Shown here in pieces: positions 26,487 to 34,558 of a stretch of DNA of 52,162 nucleotides (the stretch's first letter is position 1; the number at the start of each line of letters is the position of its first letter). The stretch is from the NCBI GenBank assembly GCA_031280915.1, contig JAITGC010000027.1, forward strand, positions 1 to 52,162. The letters run 5' to 3'. The position numbers and the translations under genes were made by a program. The notes below the pieces were generated by a model. It did not search any database and was not told the DNA's origin. It saw nothing but the letters and a program-made list of their open reading frames with translations. This DNA comes from Desulfovibrio sp. Lineage in GTDB: Bacteria > Desulfobacterota > Desulfovibrionia > Desulfovibrionales > Desulfovibrionaceae.

Positions 26487-27326
26487 ATGCCGACGGCCCT
26501 TTACGGCGTCGCGGGCTGGCCGCTGGGGCAGACGCTCTCCCCCCTTCTGCACAATACGGCTTTTCAGGCCCTTGGAATGCCCGCCGTCTATCTGTGCTGG
26601 GAAATCCCGCCGGAAAAACTGGTCGCCTTTGTTGAAAGTATGCGTCTGCTCGGCATTCAGGGCGCGTCCATAACCATACCGCACAAAATCGCCCTGATGC
26701 CGCTGCTTGACGCCGTCAGCGAACAGGCCCGCCTGGCTGGCGCGGTCAATACCATTTACCGCGACGGCGCGAAGTTGTGTGGCGAAAATACTGACGTGGC
26801 GGGGTTTTTGCGTCCGCTGGCCGGCCTTGACGCGGAAAATACGGATGTTCTTCTGTTGGGGGCGGGCGGTGCGGCGCGAGCGGCCGTGACCGGCCTTGCC
26901 CTGCGCCGCTTCCGGCGGATTTTCGTCGCCACCCCCTCGGACAAATCCCATCTGCCGCTGGTGCGACAGTTCGGCTGCACACCGCTGCTCTGGAAAGAAC
27001 GGCATGGAGTTCCGGCGGGGCTGGTCATCAACGCCACGCCCTTGGGCATGCGCGGCAAGGAGACGGAAAGGACGCCCTACCATTTCGAAAAAGCCGTTCG
27101 CCCGCGAGACGGCCAGCCGCTCACGGCATACGACATTGTTTACAACCCGCTTGAAACGCGCTTTCTGCGAGAAGCCGGCGCGGCGGGCCGGCAGCGCCTT
27201 TCCGGGCTGTCCATGTTTCTGGGCCAGGGGGCGGCGCAGTTCAGGCTTTGGACGGGACAAGAACTCCCCGTTGAGGCGGAAGAAGCCGTCAACATGGCTC
27301 TGTCCGGCGAAAAAACCGAAGCATAA
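26487..27326 (+). CDS. aroE: Shikimate dehydrogenase
   Basis: 279 residues. It reduces 3-dehydroshikimate to shikimate with NADPH. Motifs: GWPLGQTLSPLLHNTAF at the shikimate pocket, catalytic Lys in TIPHK, ENTDVAGF, the dinucleotide loop GAGGAARA, NATPLGM and the C-terminal GLSMFLGQGAAQF. ATG 26487 is preferred since AAGG lies upstream and the fold begins 5 residues later; ATG 26445 would add a 14-residue tail without a ribosome binding site. It is followed by aroQ, the enzyme one step earlier in the pathway. Confidence 0.93.
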   Translation: MPTALYGVAGWPLGQTLSPLLHNTAFQALGMPAVYLCWEIPPEKLVAFVESMRLLGIQGASITIPHKIALMPLLDAVSEQARLAGAVNTIYRDGAKLCGENTDVAGFLRPLAGLDAENTDVLLLGAGGAARAAVTGLALRRFRRIFVATPSDKSHLPLVRQFGCTPLLWKERHGVPAGLVINATPLGMRGKETERTPYHFEKAVRPRDGQPLTAYDIVYNPLETRFLREAGAAGRQRLSGLSMFLGQGAAQFRLWTGQELPVEAEEAVNMALSGEKTEA

Positions 27327-27392
27327 CCTCAAAAACAGGCTCCGGGCGCCATGGGCAAAACGCGCGTCCCGGCGGCGGCAAAAGAGACAGTC

Positions 27393-27839
27393 ATGCGCAT
27401 TCTGATATTGCACGGCGTCAATCTGAACATGTTCGGCAGGCGTGATCCGGTTCATTACGGCAGCGCCACCCTGGAAGAAATCAACGCCCGCCTGGCCGCC
27501 CTTGCCGAAGAGATCGGCGTTGATCTTGATTTCTTTCAGACCAATCACGAAGGAGCCATGGTGGAACGCATCCACCGCATTCCCGACGAGACCATTGACG
27601 GCGTCGTCATCAACGCCGGAGCATGGACGCACTACAGTTACGCTGTCATGGACGCTCTGGCCTTGCTTGACGTGCCGGTAGTAGAGACGCATATGTCCAA
27701 TATCCATGCCCGCGAAGCCTTCCGCCGCCATTCGGTGTTGTCCGGGGTTTGCGCCGGGACTGTCGCCGGTTTCGGCGTTACGAGCTATCTGCTGGGTTTA
27801 CGTGCCGTATGCGCTCTGGTTGCGGAAGCCGGTAAATGA
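27393..27839 (+). CDS. aroQ: Type II 3-dehydroquinate dehydratase
   Basis: 148 residues, normal for the dodecameric type II enzyme, which removes water from 3-dehydroquinate. Motifs: ILHGVNLNMFGRRDP with the catalytic Tyr shortly after (VHYG), FQTNHEGAMVERIH, VINAGAWTHYS and the active-site His/Arg in ETHMSNIHAREAFRRHS. ATG 27393 begins at the conserved MRILILHG; the frame is open 14 codons further upstream but without conservation. It lies 66 nt after aroE and probably shares its transcript. Confidence 0.94.
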   Translation: MRILILHGVNLNMFGRRDPVHYGSATLEEINARLAALAEEIGVDLDFFQTNHEGAMVERIHRIPDETIDGVVINAGAWTHYSYAVMDALALLDVPVVETHMSNIHAREAFRRHSVLSGVCAGTVAGFGVTSYLLGLRAVCALVAEAGK

Positions 27840-27937
27840 CGCGCACTGCCAGATTCGTCCGGGCGCGAGGGTAAAGTATGTGCTCCATAATTCTTCCCTC
27901 CGGGGCTCGGCATACTATACGCCATTACAAGTTATCC

Positions 27938-27963
27938 CATAATCAACCAGTCAGTTGATTATG
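27938..27963. repeat. CTCATAATCAAC palindrome, copy 2, overlapping a stop codon
   Basis: CATAATCAAC (27938-27947) pairs with GTTGATTATG (27954-27963) around CAGTCA, identical to the core of 9318-9343. The right arm supplies the TAA stop (27959-27961) of the PrpR-type regulator, and the few codons before it lie next to the repeat. The convergent arrangement suggests a bidirectional terminator role. Confidence 0.7.
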
Positions 27964-29887
27964 AGATGACTTCTACATCAAAGGGCCCAAACATTTTCTG
28001 ATTCCGCCACAAGGTGGAATAACTGATGCCCAGGGCGTCGGAGGCCGCTTTCTTGTCGCCGTTATGATGCCGTATGGCCGCTTCAATAATGCGGCTGCGG
28101 GCCAGGTGCAGATTTTCCTGCAGCGATGCGCCCGGAGAAAAAACGGCTGAGGCTGCCCCTGGGGCAGGGCGCGTCACACTGTTCTCGCGCATGATGGCGG
28201 CAAACAGTTCCGGGTCCGGCACATCCGTATTCAGAAGGACAAGATAGCTTTCCATCGCCGACAGAAGTTCCCGAATGTTTCCCGGCCATTTGTGGCGCAT
28301 GATTTCCCGGTATATTTCCCCGTTGAGAACACGTTCCGTCCGGCCATAACGGTTCAAAAGATTTTGCAGCAATGCCGGAATATCCTCCAGCCTGTCGCGC
28401 AAGGGCGGCACATGCAGTTTCAGGGTCGCCAGGCGATGGTACAGGTCAAATCGAAAACGATTTTCGGCCGCGAGATCGGGCAAAAATTTGTGCGACGCGC
28501 CGACCACGCGCACGTCCACAGGCAGGTAGCGGTTGCCGCCGATGCGCATAACTTCCTTGGCCTCAATCACCCGCAAAAGCCGCAATTGCATTTCGTGGCT
28601 GATTTCCCCCACTTCGTCCAGAAACAGGGTGCCTTTGTGCGCCAGTTCAAAAAGGCCGGCCTTGCCGCCCCGCCGCGCCCCGGTGAAGGCTCCGTCTTCG
28701 TACCCGAACAATTCGCTTTCAAGAAGGTTCGCGGGCAAGGCCGCGAAGTTGACGGCGACAAAGGCTTTTTCCGCGCGCTTGCTATTGGCGTGCAGGGTGT
28801 GGGCCACCAGCTCTTTGCCGGTGCCCGTCTCTCCGTAGACAAGCACCGAAGCATCCACCTTGGCGAAGCGGAGGATTTTGTTCTTCAGGTCACTGACAGC
28901 AGGACTCACGCCCTTGATGTCCGCAAGGGCATATCGGGTGACGAAGCCTTTGCTGTACAGCTCTTCGCCGATTTTCCGGTTGATTTTCTGTAACGAAGGC
29001 ACGTCGCGGAACAGGGCTACCGCAGCGGACAGCCCCGGCCTGGCAGTGACGGGTAGAGTGGTGACAACCAGTTGTTCTCCGTTGATTTCCACAAGAGCAT
29101 CCTTGCGTTCTTCCTTGTCGCGCAGCGTCTCGAAAAGATGAAGCGTCGCAAACATGCGGCGCGCGGTTTCATCCGTGTACGGCGCTTTGATGTCCAGCAG
29201 CTTCGCGGCCTTGCTGTTGACAAACACCGGCAGGCCGTCAGAGCGCACACACACGACGCCTTCCTCAAGGCGGCGGAAAATGGCGAGCAAATTTTCATGC
29301 TGCGCCCTCTCCCGCTGCATCTGCCCGGCCAGCGCACAGGCCCTGTCCAGGGCCTCCTTGATGTTGTGCGGGTTCGCCGCGATAACAAACCCTTTGCCGC
29401 CGAGGTCATCCATACCCTGCTTGGTCACGCCCCCGCCAACCAGCACGCGCACACCCCGGGCGTACAACTGGGTCAGGGTTGCAAAGAGAAGGCGGGAATC
29501 TTCATAGCTGACGTGATGAATACGCACGTCGAGCAATTCCTCCATAAGCGCGATGTCGTGATGTTCATTCCGATGAGCGGCGAAAATAATTTCGCGGCTC
29601 ACGCGCGCCGCCTCCCGGATGGTTTTGATGACGTCCATATCCGTGCGATCGATGATCACCACGTTGCCGCCCAAAGCCCGCACAATGCCATTGCCCGTTC
29701 CGCCGTGGCAAATGATCACGTCGGCCCCGGCCTCAAGGCACTCTCGGGCCATGGGCACGGCGGTATCAAAATCCACAAGGCGCCATTCAAGGGTGTAGCC
29801 GTTCATATCCGCGAGCGCGCGCACGGATTCGACAAGATCCTGCGAGTGCGCCAGCAGGACGAAACGATAGGGAGTTGTTTCGGCCAT
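27959..29887 (-). CDS. Sigma-54 activator with PrpR N-terminal domain
   Basis: 642 residues. A PrpR_N sensor domain (about 5-180; GADVIICHGGTGNGIVRALG) is followed by a PAS domain (about 190-290) and an AAA+ sigma-54 interaction domain with GETGTGKE, GAFTGA and LFLDEVGE. A Fis-like helix-turn-helix ends the protein (NGDKKAASDALGISYSTLW). PrpR-type activators sense organic-acid metabolites such as 2-methylcitrate. ATG 29887 has GGAGA 5 nt upstream; an in-frame ATG at 29950 lacks one. It is divergent from the transporter and rhodanese genes, which carry a sigma-54 promoter, so it is very likely their activator. Confidence 0.9.
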   Translation of the reverse strand: MAETTPYRFVLLAHSQDLVESVRALADMNGYTLEWRLVDFDTAVPMARECLEAGADVIICHGGTGNGIVRALGGNVVIIDRTDMDVIKTIREAARVSREIIFAAHRNEHHDIALMEELLDVRIHHVSYEDSRLLFATLTQLYARGVRVLVGGGVTKQGMDDLGGKGFVIAANPHNIKEALDRACALAGQMQRERAQHENLLAIFRRLEEGVVCVRSDGLPVFVNSKAAKLLDIKAPYTDETARRMFATLHLFETLRDKEERKDALVEINGEQLVVTTLPVTARPGLSAAVALFRDVPSLQKINRKIGEELYSKGFVTRYALADIKGVSPAVSDLKNKILRFAKVDASVLVYGETGTGKELVAHTLHANSKRAEKAFVAVNFAALPANLLESELFGYEDGAFTGARRGGKAGLFELAHKGTLFLDEVGEISHEMQLRLLRVIEAKEVMRIGGNRYLPVDVRVVGASHKFLPDLAAENRFRFDLYHRLATLKLHVPPLRDRLEDIPALLQNLLNRYGRTERVLNGEIYREIMRHKWPGNIRELLSAMESYLVLLNTDVPDPELFAAIMRENSVTRPAPGAASAVFSPGASLQENLHLARSRIIEAAIRHHNGDKKAASDALGISYSTLWRNQKMFGPFDVEVIS

Positions 29888-29906
29888 TGCGTCTCCGGAG
29901 ACAAAA

Positions 29907-29920
29907 TTGCATTTTCGCAA
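29907..29920. promoter_or_regulatory. Candidate upstream activator site
   Basis: TTGC-ATTTTC-GCAA (29907-29920) is a small inverted repeat lying about 95 nt upstream of the -24 element at 30014, a usual distance for an enhancer bound by a sigma-54 activator. TCTCCGGAGA sits just beside it, in the regulator's own leader. Inference only. Confidence 0.3.
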
Positions 29921-30013
29921 CAGATTTTCAGTTATGGAATAATCACACAATCTCTCTTTCTGTCAAAACATAATTTATCATTAAATATCAATCTATTATA
30001 AGCTTGTGCTTTT

Positions 30014-30028
30014 TGGCACAAAAAGTGC
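30014..30028 (+). promoter_or_regulatory. Sigma-54 (-24/-12) promoter of the transporter-rhodanese pair
   Basis: TGGCACA (30014-30020), 4 nt, GTGC (30025-30028) with the required GG/GC spacing. It lies 52 nt upstream of the transporter ATG and divergently from a PrpR-type activator. TTGTGC just upstream makes a short inverted repeat with the GCACAA of the -24 element. Confidence 0.82.
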
Positions 30029-30080
30029 TACCTCATTGTTTTGGCGCCATACTCCCTTCATCTTTGTAGCAGGAGGTTTC

Positions 30081-31481
30081 ATGAACAACATCACAAAAGC
30101 GGCTATTCCCATCCTCCTTGGCCTGATCATCTGGCTCATTCCCGTACCCGCGGGGCTGAAGCCGCAAGACTGGCAACTTTTCGCCCTGATGGTGGCCATC
30201 ATTTGCGGATTCATCGTGCAGCCGCTGCCCATAGGCGCGGTGGCCATCATAGGCCTGACCATCACAGCCCTGACCAACACCCTCAGCATGCGTGAAGCGC
30301 TAAGCGGGTTCGCGTCCCCTTCCATCTGGCTCATCGCGGCCGCATTCTTCTTTTCGCGGGGGTTTATCAGGACCGGCCTGGGCAGACGCATCGCCTATAT
30401 CATTTTGCGGGCCATCGGCGACAGCACGCTGAAAGTGGCCTATGCCTTCACCCTGAGCGGGCTTTTTGTGGCGCCGGCTACGCCTTCGTCCACCGCCCGG
30501 GCGGGCGGCGTTATTTTCCCCATCCTGCGCAGCGTTATTTCCGTTCTTGGTTCCGAACCGGGCCAGACCAGCACGCGGGCGGGCGCCTTTCTCATCATGG
30601 CCTATTATCAGGTTGACGGCGTGCTTTCCGCCCTGTTCATGACCGCCATGACCGGCAACCCTCTGGCCACCGAGCTTGCGCGCACCACTGCGGGCATCGA
30701 GATTTCCTGGGGCATGTGGACCCTTGCGGCTCTGGTGCCCGGCGTTATCGGCATGATCGTGGTGCCGTATTTCGTATACCGCATCTATCCGCCGGAAATG
30801 AAGCACTCACCGGAGGCCAAGGAACTGGCCCGCACGGAACTGAAAAAACTCGGCCCCATAACGAAGCCCGAACTCATTCTGCTGGGCGTATTCCTTCTGG
30901 CTCTGCTCCTCTGGTGCACCGGCCCCATAACAAAGCTCAACCCCACGTTGGTGGGCCTGATAGCTGTTTCCATCATGCTGATCGGCAAGGTCATTGAATG
31001 GAAGGATGTGCTCAATGAAAACGGCGCCTGGGACACGGTTGTCTGGATGGGCGTTCTCGTGGGCATGGCCGGGCAGCTTTCCAGCAAGGGCTTTATCTCC
31101 TGGTTCGCCAAGACCGTGAGCGCGTCCATGGTTGGTTTCAGTTGGCCCGTGGCCTTGGCGGCATTATTCGTCATATACCTTTACTCGCAATACGGCTTTG
31201 CCAGCATGACCGCGCACGTGGCGGCCATGTACGCGGCGTTTTTGGCCGTGGCCGTGGGCATGGGCGCGCCGGGCTACCTTTCGGCCCTGCTTTTCTGTTA
31301 CGCGGGCTGCCTCTGCTACTCGCTGACCCACTACAGCGCCGGCCCCGGTCCCATTTTCTACGGCGCCGGGTTTGTGCCCCTGCCCACCTGGTGGAAGATC
31401 GGCTTTCTAACCTCGCTGGTGCACCTTGTCATCTGGGGCGGCACGGGCCCGTTCTGGTGGAAGCTGCTGGGCCTGTGGTAG
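30081..31481 (+). CDS. DASS-family anion:sodium symporter or dicarboxylate exchanger
   Basis: 466 residues with about 12 hydrophobic helices. It matches the divalent anion:Na+ symporter group that includes CitT, TtdT and plant-type 2-oxoglutarate/malate translocators, seen in FVAPATPSSTARAGGV (first substrate-binding S-x-T region), AMTGNPLA and the mirrored SQYGFASMTAHVAAMY region near the C-terminus. These carry di- or tricarboxylates and related anions across the inner membrane. AGGAGG lies 5 nt before the ATG. Pairing with a rhodanese protein suggests that the natural substrate may contain sulphur, which is inference. Confidence 0.87.
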   Translation: MNNITKAAIPILLGLIIWLIPVPAGLKPQDWQLFALMVAIICGFIVQPLPIGAVAIIGLTITALTNTLSMREALSGFASPSIWLIAAAFFFSRGFIRTGLGRRIAYIILRAIGDSTLKVAYAFTLSGLFVAPATPSSTARAGGVIFPILRSVISVLGSEPGQTSTRAGAFLIMAYYQVDGVLSALFMTAMTGNPLATELARTTAGIEISWGMWTLAALVPGVIGMIVVPYFVYRIYPPEMKHSPEAKELARTELKKLGPITKPELILLGVFLLALLLWCTGPITKLNPTLVGLIAVSIMLIGKVIEWKDVLNENGAWDTVVWMGVLVGMAGQLSSKGFISWFAKTVSASMVGFSWPVALAALFVIYLYSQYGFASMTAHVAAMYAAFLAVAVGMGAPGYLSALLFCYAGCLCYSLTHYSAGPGPIFYGAGFVPLPTWWKIGFLTSLVHLVIWGGTGPFWWKLLGLW

Positions 31482-31585
31482 ACGACGGCAAGTATCGCCC
31501 GCCGGATATCCCCGCGCGGGCCGCGCGTTCATCGCCCTGTGCGCTGAAGCGGAATATGCACTCTATTGCCTTTTAAGGAGTAATC

Positions 31586-33211
31586 ATGTCCCAGATTCAG
31601 TATCGTACCCCTCAGGAGATCAAAGCCCTGTTCGCCGAGCGCGGAGAATTCGCTGTTCTTGATGTGCGCGAACAGGAGGAATTTTCCCGTAGCCACATGC
31701 TGCTCGCCAGTTGCGCGCCGTTAGGCCGCCTGGAAATGATGGTTCTTGACCTTGTGCCGTGCGCCGTTGTGCCGGTGATCCTTGTGGACAGCGGAGAAGA
31801 AACGGGGCCCTCGCGTGCGGAACGCGCCGCCCGTGTTCTCGCGGACATGGGATACGCGCGGCCTTGTGTGCTCAAGGGCGGCATGAAAGCCTGGCTGGAA
31901 GCCGGATATGTGGAATTCACCGGTGTTGGCGCTCTCAGTAAAGGCTTTGGCGAATACGTTGAAGAAGAGCAACATACCCCTCGCCTGGAGCCGGCGGCCA
32001 TCAAGGCCATTATCGATTCCGGCGAAAAGTTCGCCATTATTGATGTGCGCCCGCGCGAAGAATACAACAACATGACCATTCCCGGCAGTTCCAACGCGCC
32101 GGGCTGCGAAGTGACCTACAGATTCGCCGACCTTGTTCCGGATGACGAGACCACCGTCATCATCAACTGCGCCGGACGGACACGCAGCATCATCGGTACC
32201 CAGACCCTGCGCAACGCGGGCATACCCAACAAGGTTGTGGCCCTCAAGGGCGGCACGATGAACTGGCAGCTTGCCGGGTTTACGCTTGAATACGGCGCTG
32301 TGCGCCGCACGGCGCCGCCTTCGCCGCAAGCCCTCGAGACGGCCCGCAAACGCACGGCGGCTGTGGCGCAAAAGTACGGCATCGCTTTTGTCGATGCGGA
32401 CACAGTACAACAGTGGCAGGCCGAAGCAGCGGCAAAAACCCTGTACATTTTTGATGTGCGCCAGCCGGAAGAATTTGTTTTCGGCCATATCCCCGGTTCA
32501 CGCAATGCCCAGGGCGGGCAGCTCGTGCAGGCCACGGATGAATACGCCGCCGTGCGCAACGCCCGGTACGTGCTTGTTGACGATACGGAAGCGCGGGCCA
32601 TTATGACAGCCCACTGGCTCAAGCAGATGGGTCTGCCCAACGTCCATGTGCTGCGCGGCGGGCTTGGCGGGTCCGGCTTCGGCAAAAAGGGCCTGGACCG
32701 GGGCGAAGTGTCCCAGGCCATGCCCGCGGTTCCGGAAGCCGCCCTTGTCAAGCCGCTGGCGCTACGGACGCAATGCGCGGGCGCGACGCCTCCGCTGGTC
32801 ATCAACGTTGGGGTAAGCAAAACCCATCGCACAGGCCACATCCCGGGCGCGGCATGGGTAACGCGCGGCTACCTTGAATGCGCACGACAAGCGTACCCTG
32901 AAGCCACAGCCATTGTGCTCACTTCCGACACCGAAGCTCACGCCCGTTTTGCCGCCCGCGATGCCGCGAGGCTGTGGCCCGAAGCCGCCATATCCGTTCT
33001 TGCCGGAGGCACACCGGCTTGGACAGCCGCGGAACTTGCCCTGGAAGAAGGCATGCAGACGGCCCTTTGCGCCGAGGATGACGTGTGGTATAAACCCTAC
33101 ACCGACATCAACGCCAAACCCGAAGCCATGCAAGGCTACTTTGACTGGGAATTCGGCCTGGTGGAGCGGATAAAAAAAGACGGCGACGCGCACTTCGCGC
33201 TGGTGCTGTAG
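31586..33211 (+). CDS. Four-domain rhodanese sulfurtransferase
   Basis: 541 residues made of four tandem rhodanese domains (about 5-115, 125-245, 265-380 and 395-490). Each begins with a recognisable strand such as FAVLDVREQEEF, FAIIDVRPREEY or YIFDVRQPEEF. Only domain 2 has a catalytic Cys (NCAGRTRS, near residue 194). The equivalent positions are Ser-Gly in domain 1, Asp in domain 3 and Ser in domain 4, so those domains are probably structural or regulatory. No signal peptide. AAGGAG precedes the ATG. It follows the transporter by 104 nt and likely shares its sigma-54 promoter. It would move sulphane sulphur from a donor; the donor is unknown. Confidence 0.87.
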   Translation: MSQIQYRTPQEIKALFAERGEFAVLDVREQEEFSRSHMLLASCAPLGRLEMMVLDLVPCAVVPVILVDSGEETGPSRAERAARVLADMGYARPCVLKGGMKAWLEAGYVEFTGVGALSKGFGEYVEEEQHTPRLEPAAIKAIIDSGEKFAIIDVRPREEYNNMTIPGSSNAPGCEVTYRFADLVPDDETTVIINCAGRTRSIIGTQTLRNAGIPNKVVALKGGTMNWQLAGFTLEYGAVRRTAPPSPQALETARKRTAAVAQKYGIAFVDADTVQQWQAEAAAKTLYIFDVRQPEEFVFGHIPGSRNAQGGQLVQATDEYAAVRNARYVLVDDTEARAIMTAHWLKQMGLPNVHVLRGGLGGSGFGKKGLDRGEVSQAMPAVPEAALVKPLALRTQCAGATPPLVINVGVSKTHRTGHIPGAAWVTRGYLECARQAYPEATAIVLTSDTEAHARFAARDAARLWPEAAISVLAGGTPAWTAAELALEEGMQTALCAEDDVWYKPYTDINAKPEAMQGYFDWEFGLVERIKKDGDAHFALVL

Positions 33212-33229
33212 AGCAGAGGTTCACAATAC

Positions 33230-33262
33230 GGAAAGGGATCTTTTGGCCAAGGGTCCCTTTCC
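33230..33262 (+). terminator. Hairpin after the rhodanese gene
   Basis: GGAAAGGGA (33230-33238) pairs with TCCCTTTCC (33254-33262), 18 nt after the stop. There is no long T-tract, so termination may be inefficient or factor-assisted. Confidence 0.6.
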
Positions 33263-33295
33263 GCCAGCAGATGTCCCGGCATGGCCCGCCGGGTC

Positions 33296-33325
33296 TTGCA
33301 TTCCATGCCGTTCGCGGGCTATAGT
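33296..33325 (+). promoter_or_regulatory. Sigma-70 promoter for the sugar aminotransferase gene
   Basis: TTGCAT (33296-33301), 18-nt spacer, TATAGT (33320-33325), 35 nt upstream of the ATG at 33361. Confidence 0.55.
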
Positions 33326-33360
33326 CCCGAACCGTTGCGGAATTCAAAAAGGAAAAGGGC

Positions 33361-34548
33361 ATGAACATCAAAGTCAACTTCAGCGGCCGCTCCATACGCT
33401 ACACTGAAGAAGAAATCGCCGTGGTCGTGGAGACCATGCGCAATGCGGAAACGCTCACCCAGGGCCGCCACCGTGACGAATTCGAGCGCAAATTCGCCGA
33501 ATACCAGAATGTACCGGCAGGAAGCTGCTTCACCACCATGAACGGCTGCGCGGCCCTGGAAATATCGGCCCAGCTTTGCCGTTTCAAACCGAACGATGAG
33601 ATTGTCGTTCCGGCCCACACCTTTACGGCCTCCTGCTATCCCTACCTCAAAAAGGGCGCGCGCCCTGTCTGGGCTGATGTGGATATGCGCACCCGCGTGG
33701 TGACCGCAGAAACCGTGGAAAAGGCCCTTACCCCCCGCACCAGGGCCGTGATTGTGGTGCACCTTTACGGTTATGTGGCCGATATGCCGGAAATCACATC
33801 TCTGTGCCGGAAACGCGGGCTTATCCTTATTGAAGACGCGGCCCAGGCCATCGGCGCTGAGGTGGACGGCAAAAAAGCCGGCACTTTCGGCGATATGTCC
33901 ATCTTTTCCTTTCACTCGCACAAAAATCTCACCACCCTAGGCGAAGGCGGCATGCTCTATGTCAGGGATCCGGCCCTCGCGGCCATTGTTCCCGCCCTGC
34001 GCCATAACGGCCACTGCGCCTATGCCTTCGCGAGGCCCGATTACTGGAAACCCGCCATGGGCAATGTGGATATGCCGATGCTGAACCATGAGCCGCTCAT
34101 GCCCAACAACTTCTGCCTGGGCGAGGTGGAATGCGCTCTGGGCGCGAAAATGCTGGAGCGCATTGACCGGATTAATGACGAAAAGCGGGCCAGGGCTTTG
34201 CACTTCATAGACGCCTTGGCCGGCTTCCCGGAACTGGAATTTCACCGCGTGGCCGACCGCCGCCACAATTACCACCTGCTGGCCGCGCGCATGACCACAG
34301 GCCCGCAGATGCGCGATGATTTCATACGCGCCATGTCTGACGAAAAAGGCGTGAAATGCGTTGTGCAGTACATCCCCCTCAACCGCTATGATTTTTACCG
34401 CCGCCTCGGCTTCGGCGAGGCCGACTGTCCCAATGGGGACGCCTTTTTCGACAGCATGGTTTCCTTTCCTTTCCAGCACTGGCTGAGCGAGACCGAACTC
34501 GAATATATGCTCGCGTCCGCGCGGGACGTGTTGGCCCGCCTGAGCTGA
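33361..34548 (+). CDS. DegT/DnrJ/EryC1/StrS-family sugar aminotransferase
   Basis: 395 residues. A PLP-dependent aminotransferase acting on nucleotide-linked keto sugars. Family features: TMNGCAALE at the phosphate-binding turn, VVPAHTFTAS, LIEDAAQAIGA (cofactor-ring Asp) and the Schiff-base Lys in SFHSHKNLTTLGEGG. The C-terminal half has the usual HNYHLLAARM and QYIPLNRYDFY segments. AGGAAAAGGG precedes the ATG. Ten nucleotides later begins the cytidylyltransferase fusion, so the two probably act in making one activated amino sugar (nonulosonic-acid-like). Which sugar cannot be told. Confidence 0.87.
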   Translation: MNIKVNFSGRSIRYTEEEIAVVVETMRNAETLTQGRHRDEFERKFAEYQNVPAGSCFTTMNGCAALEISAQLCRFKPNDEIVVPAHTFTASCYPYLKKGARPVWADVDMRTRVVTAETVEKALTPRTRAVIVVHLYGYVADMPEITSLCRKRGLILIEDAAQAIGAEVDGKKAGTFGDMSIFSFHSHKNLTTLGEGGMLYVRDPALAAIVPALRHNGHCAYAFARPDYWKPAMGNVDMPMLNHEPLMPNNFCLGEVECALGAKMLERIDRINDEKRARALHFIDALAGFPELEFHRVADRRHNYHLLAARMTTGPQMRDDFIRAMSDEKGVKCVVQYIPLNRYDFYRRLGFGEADCPNGDAFFDSMVSFPFQHWLSETELEYMLASARDVLARLS

Positions 34549-34558
34549 AGGCCCCGCC

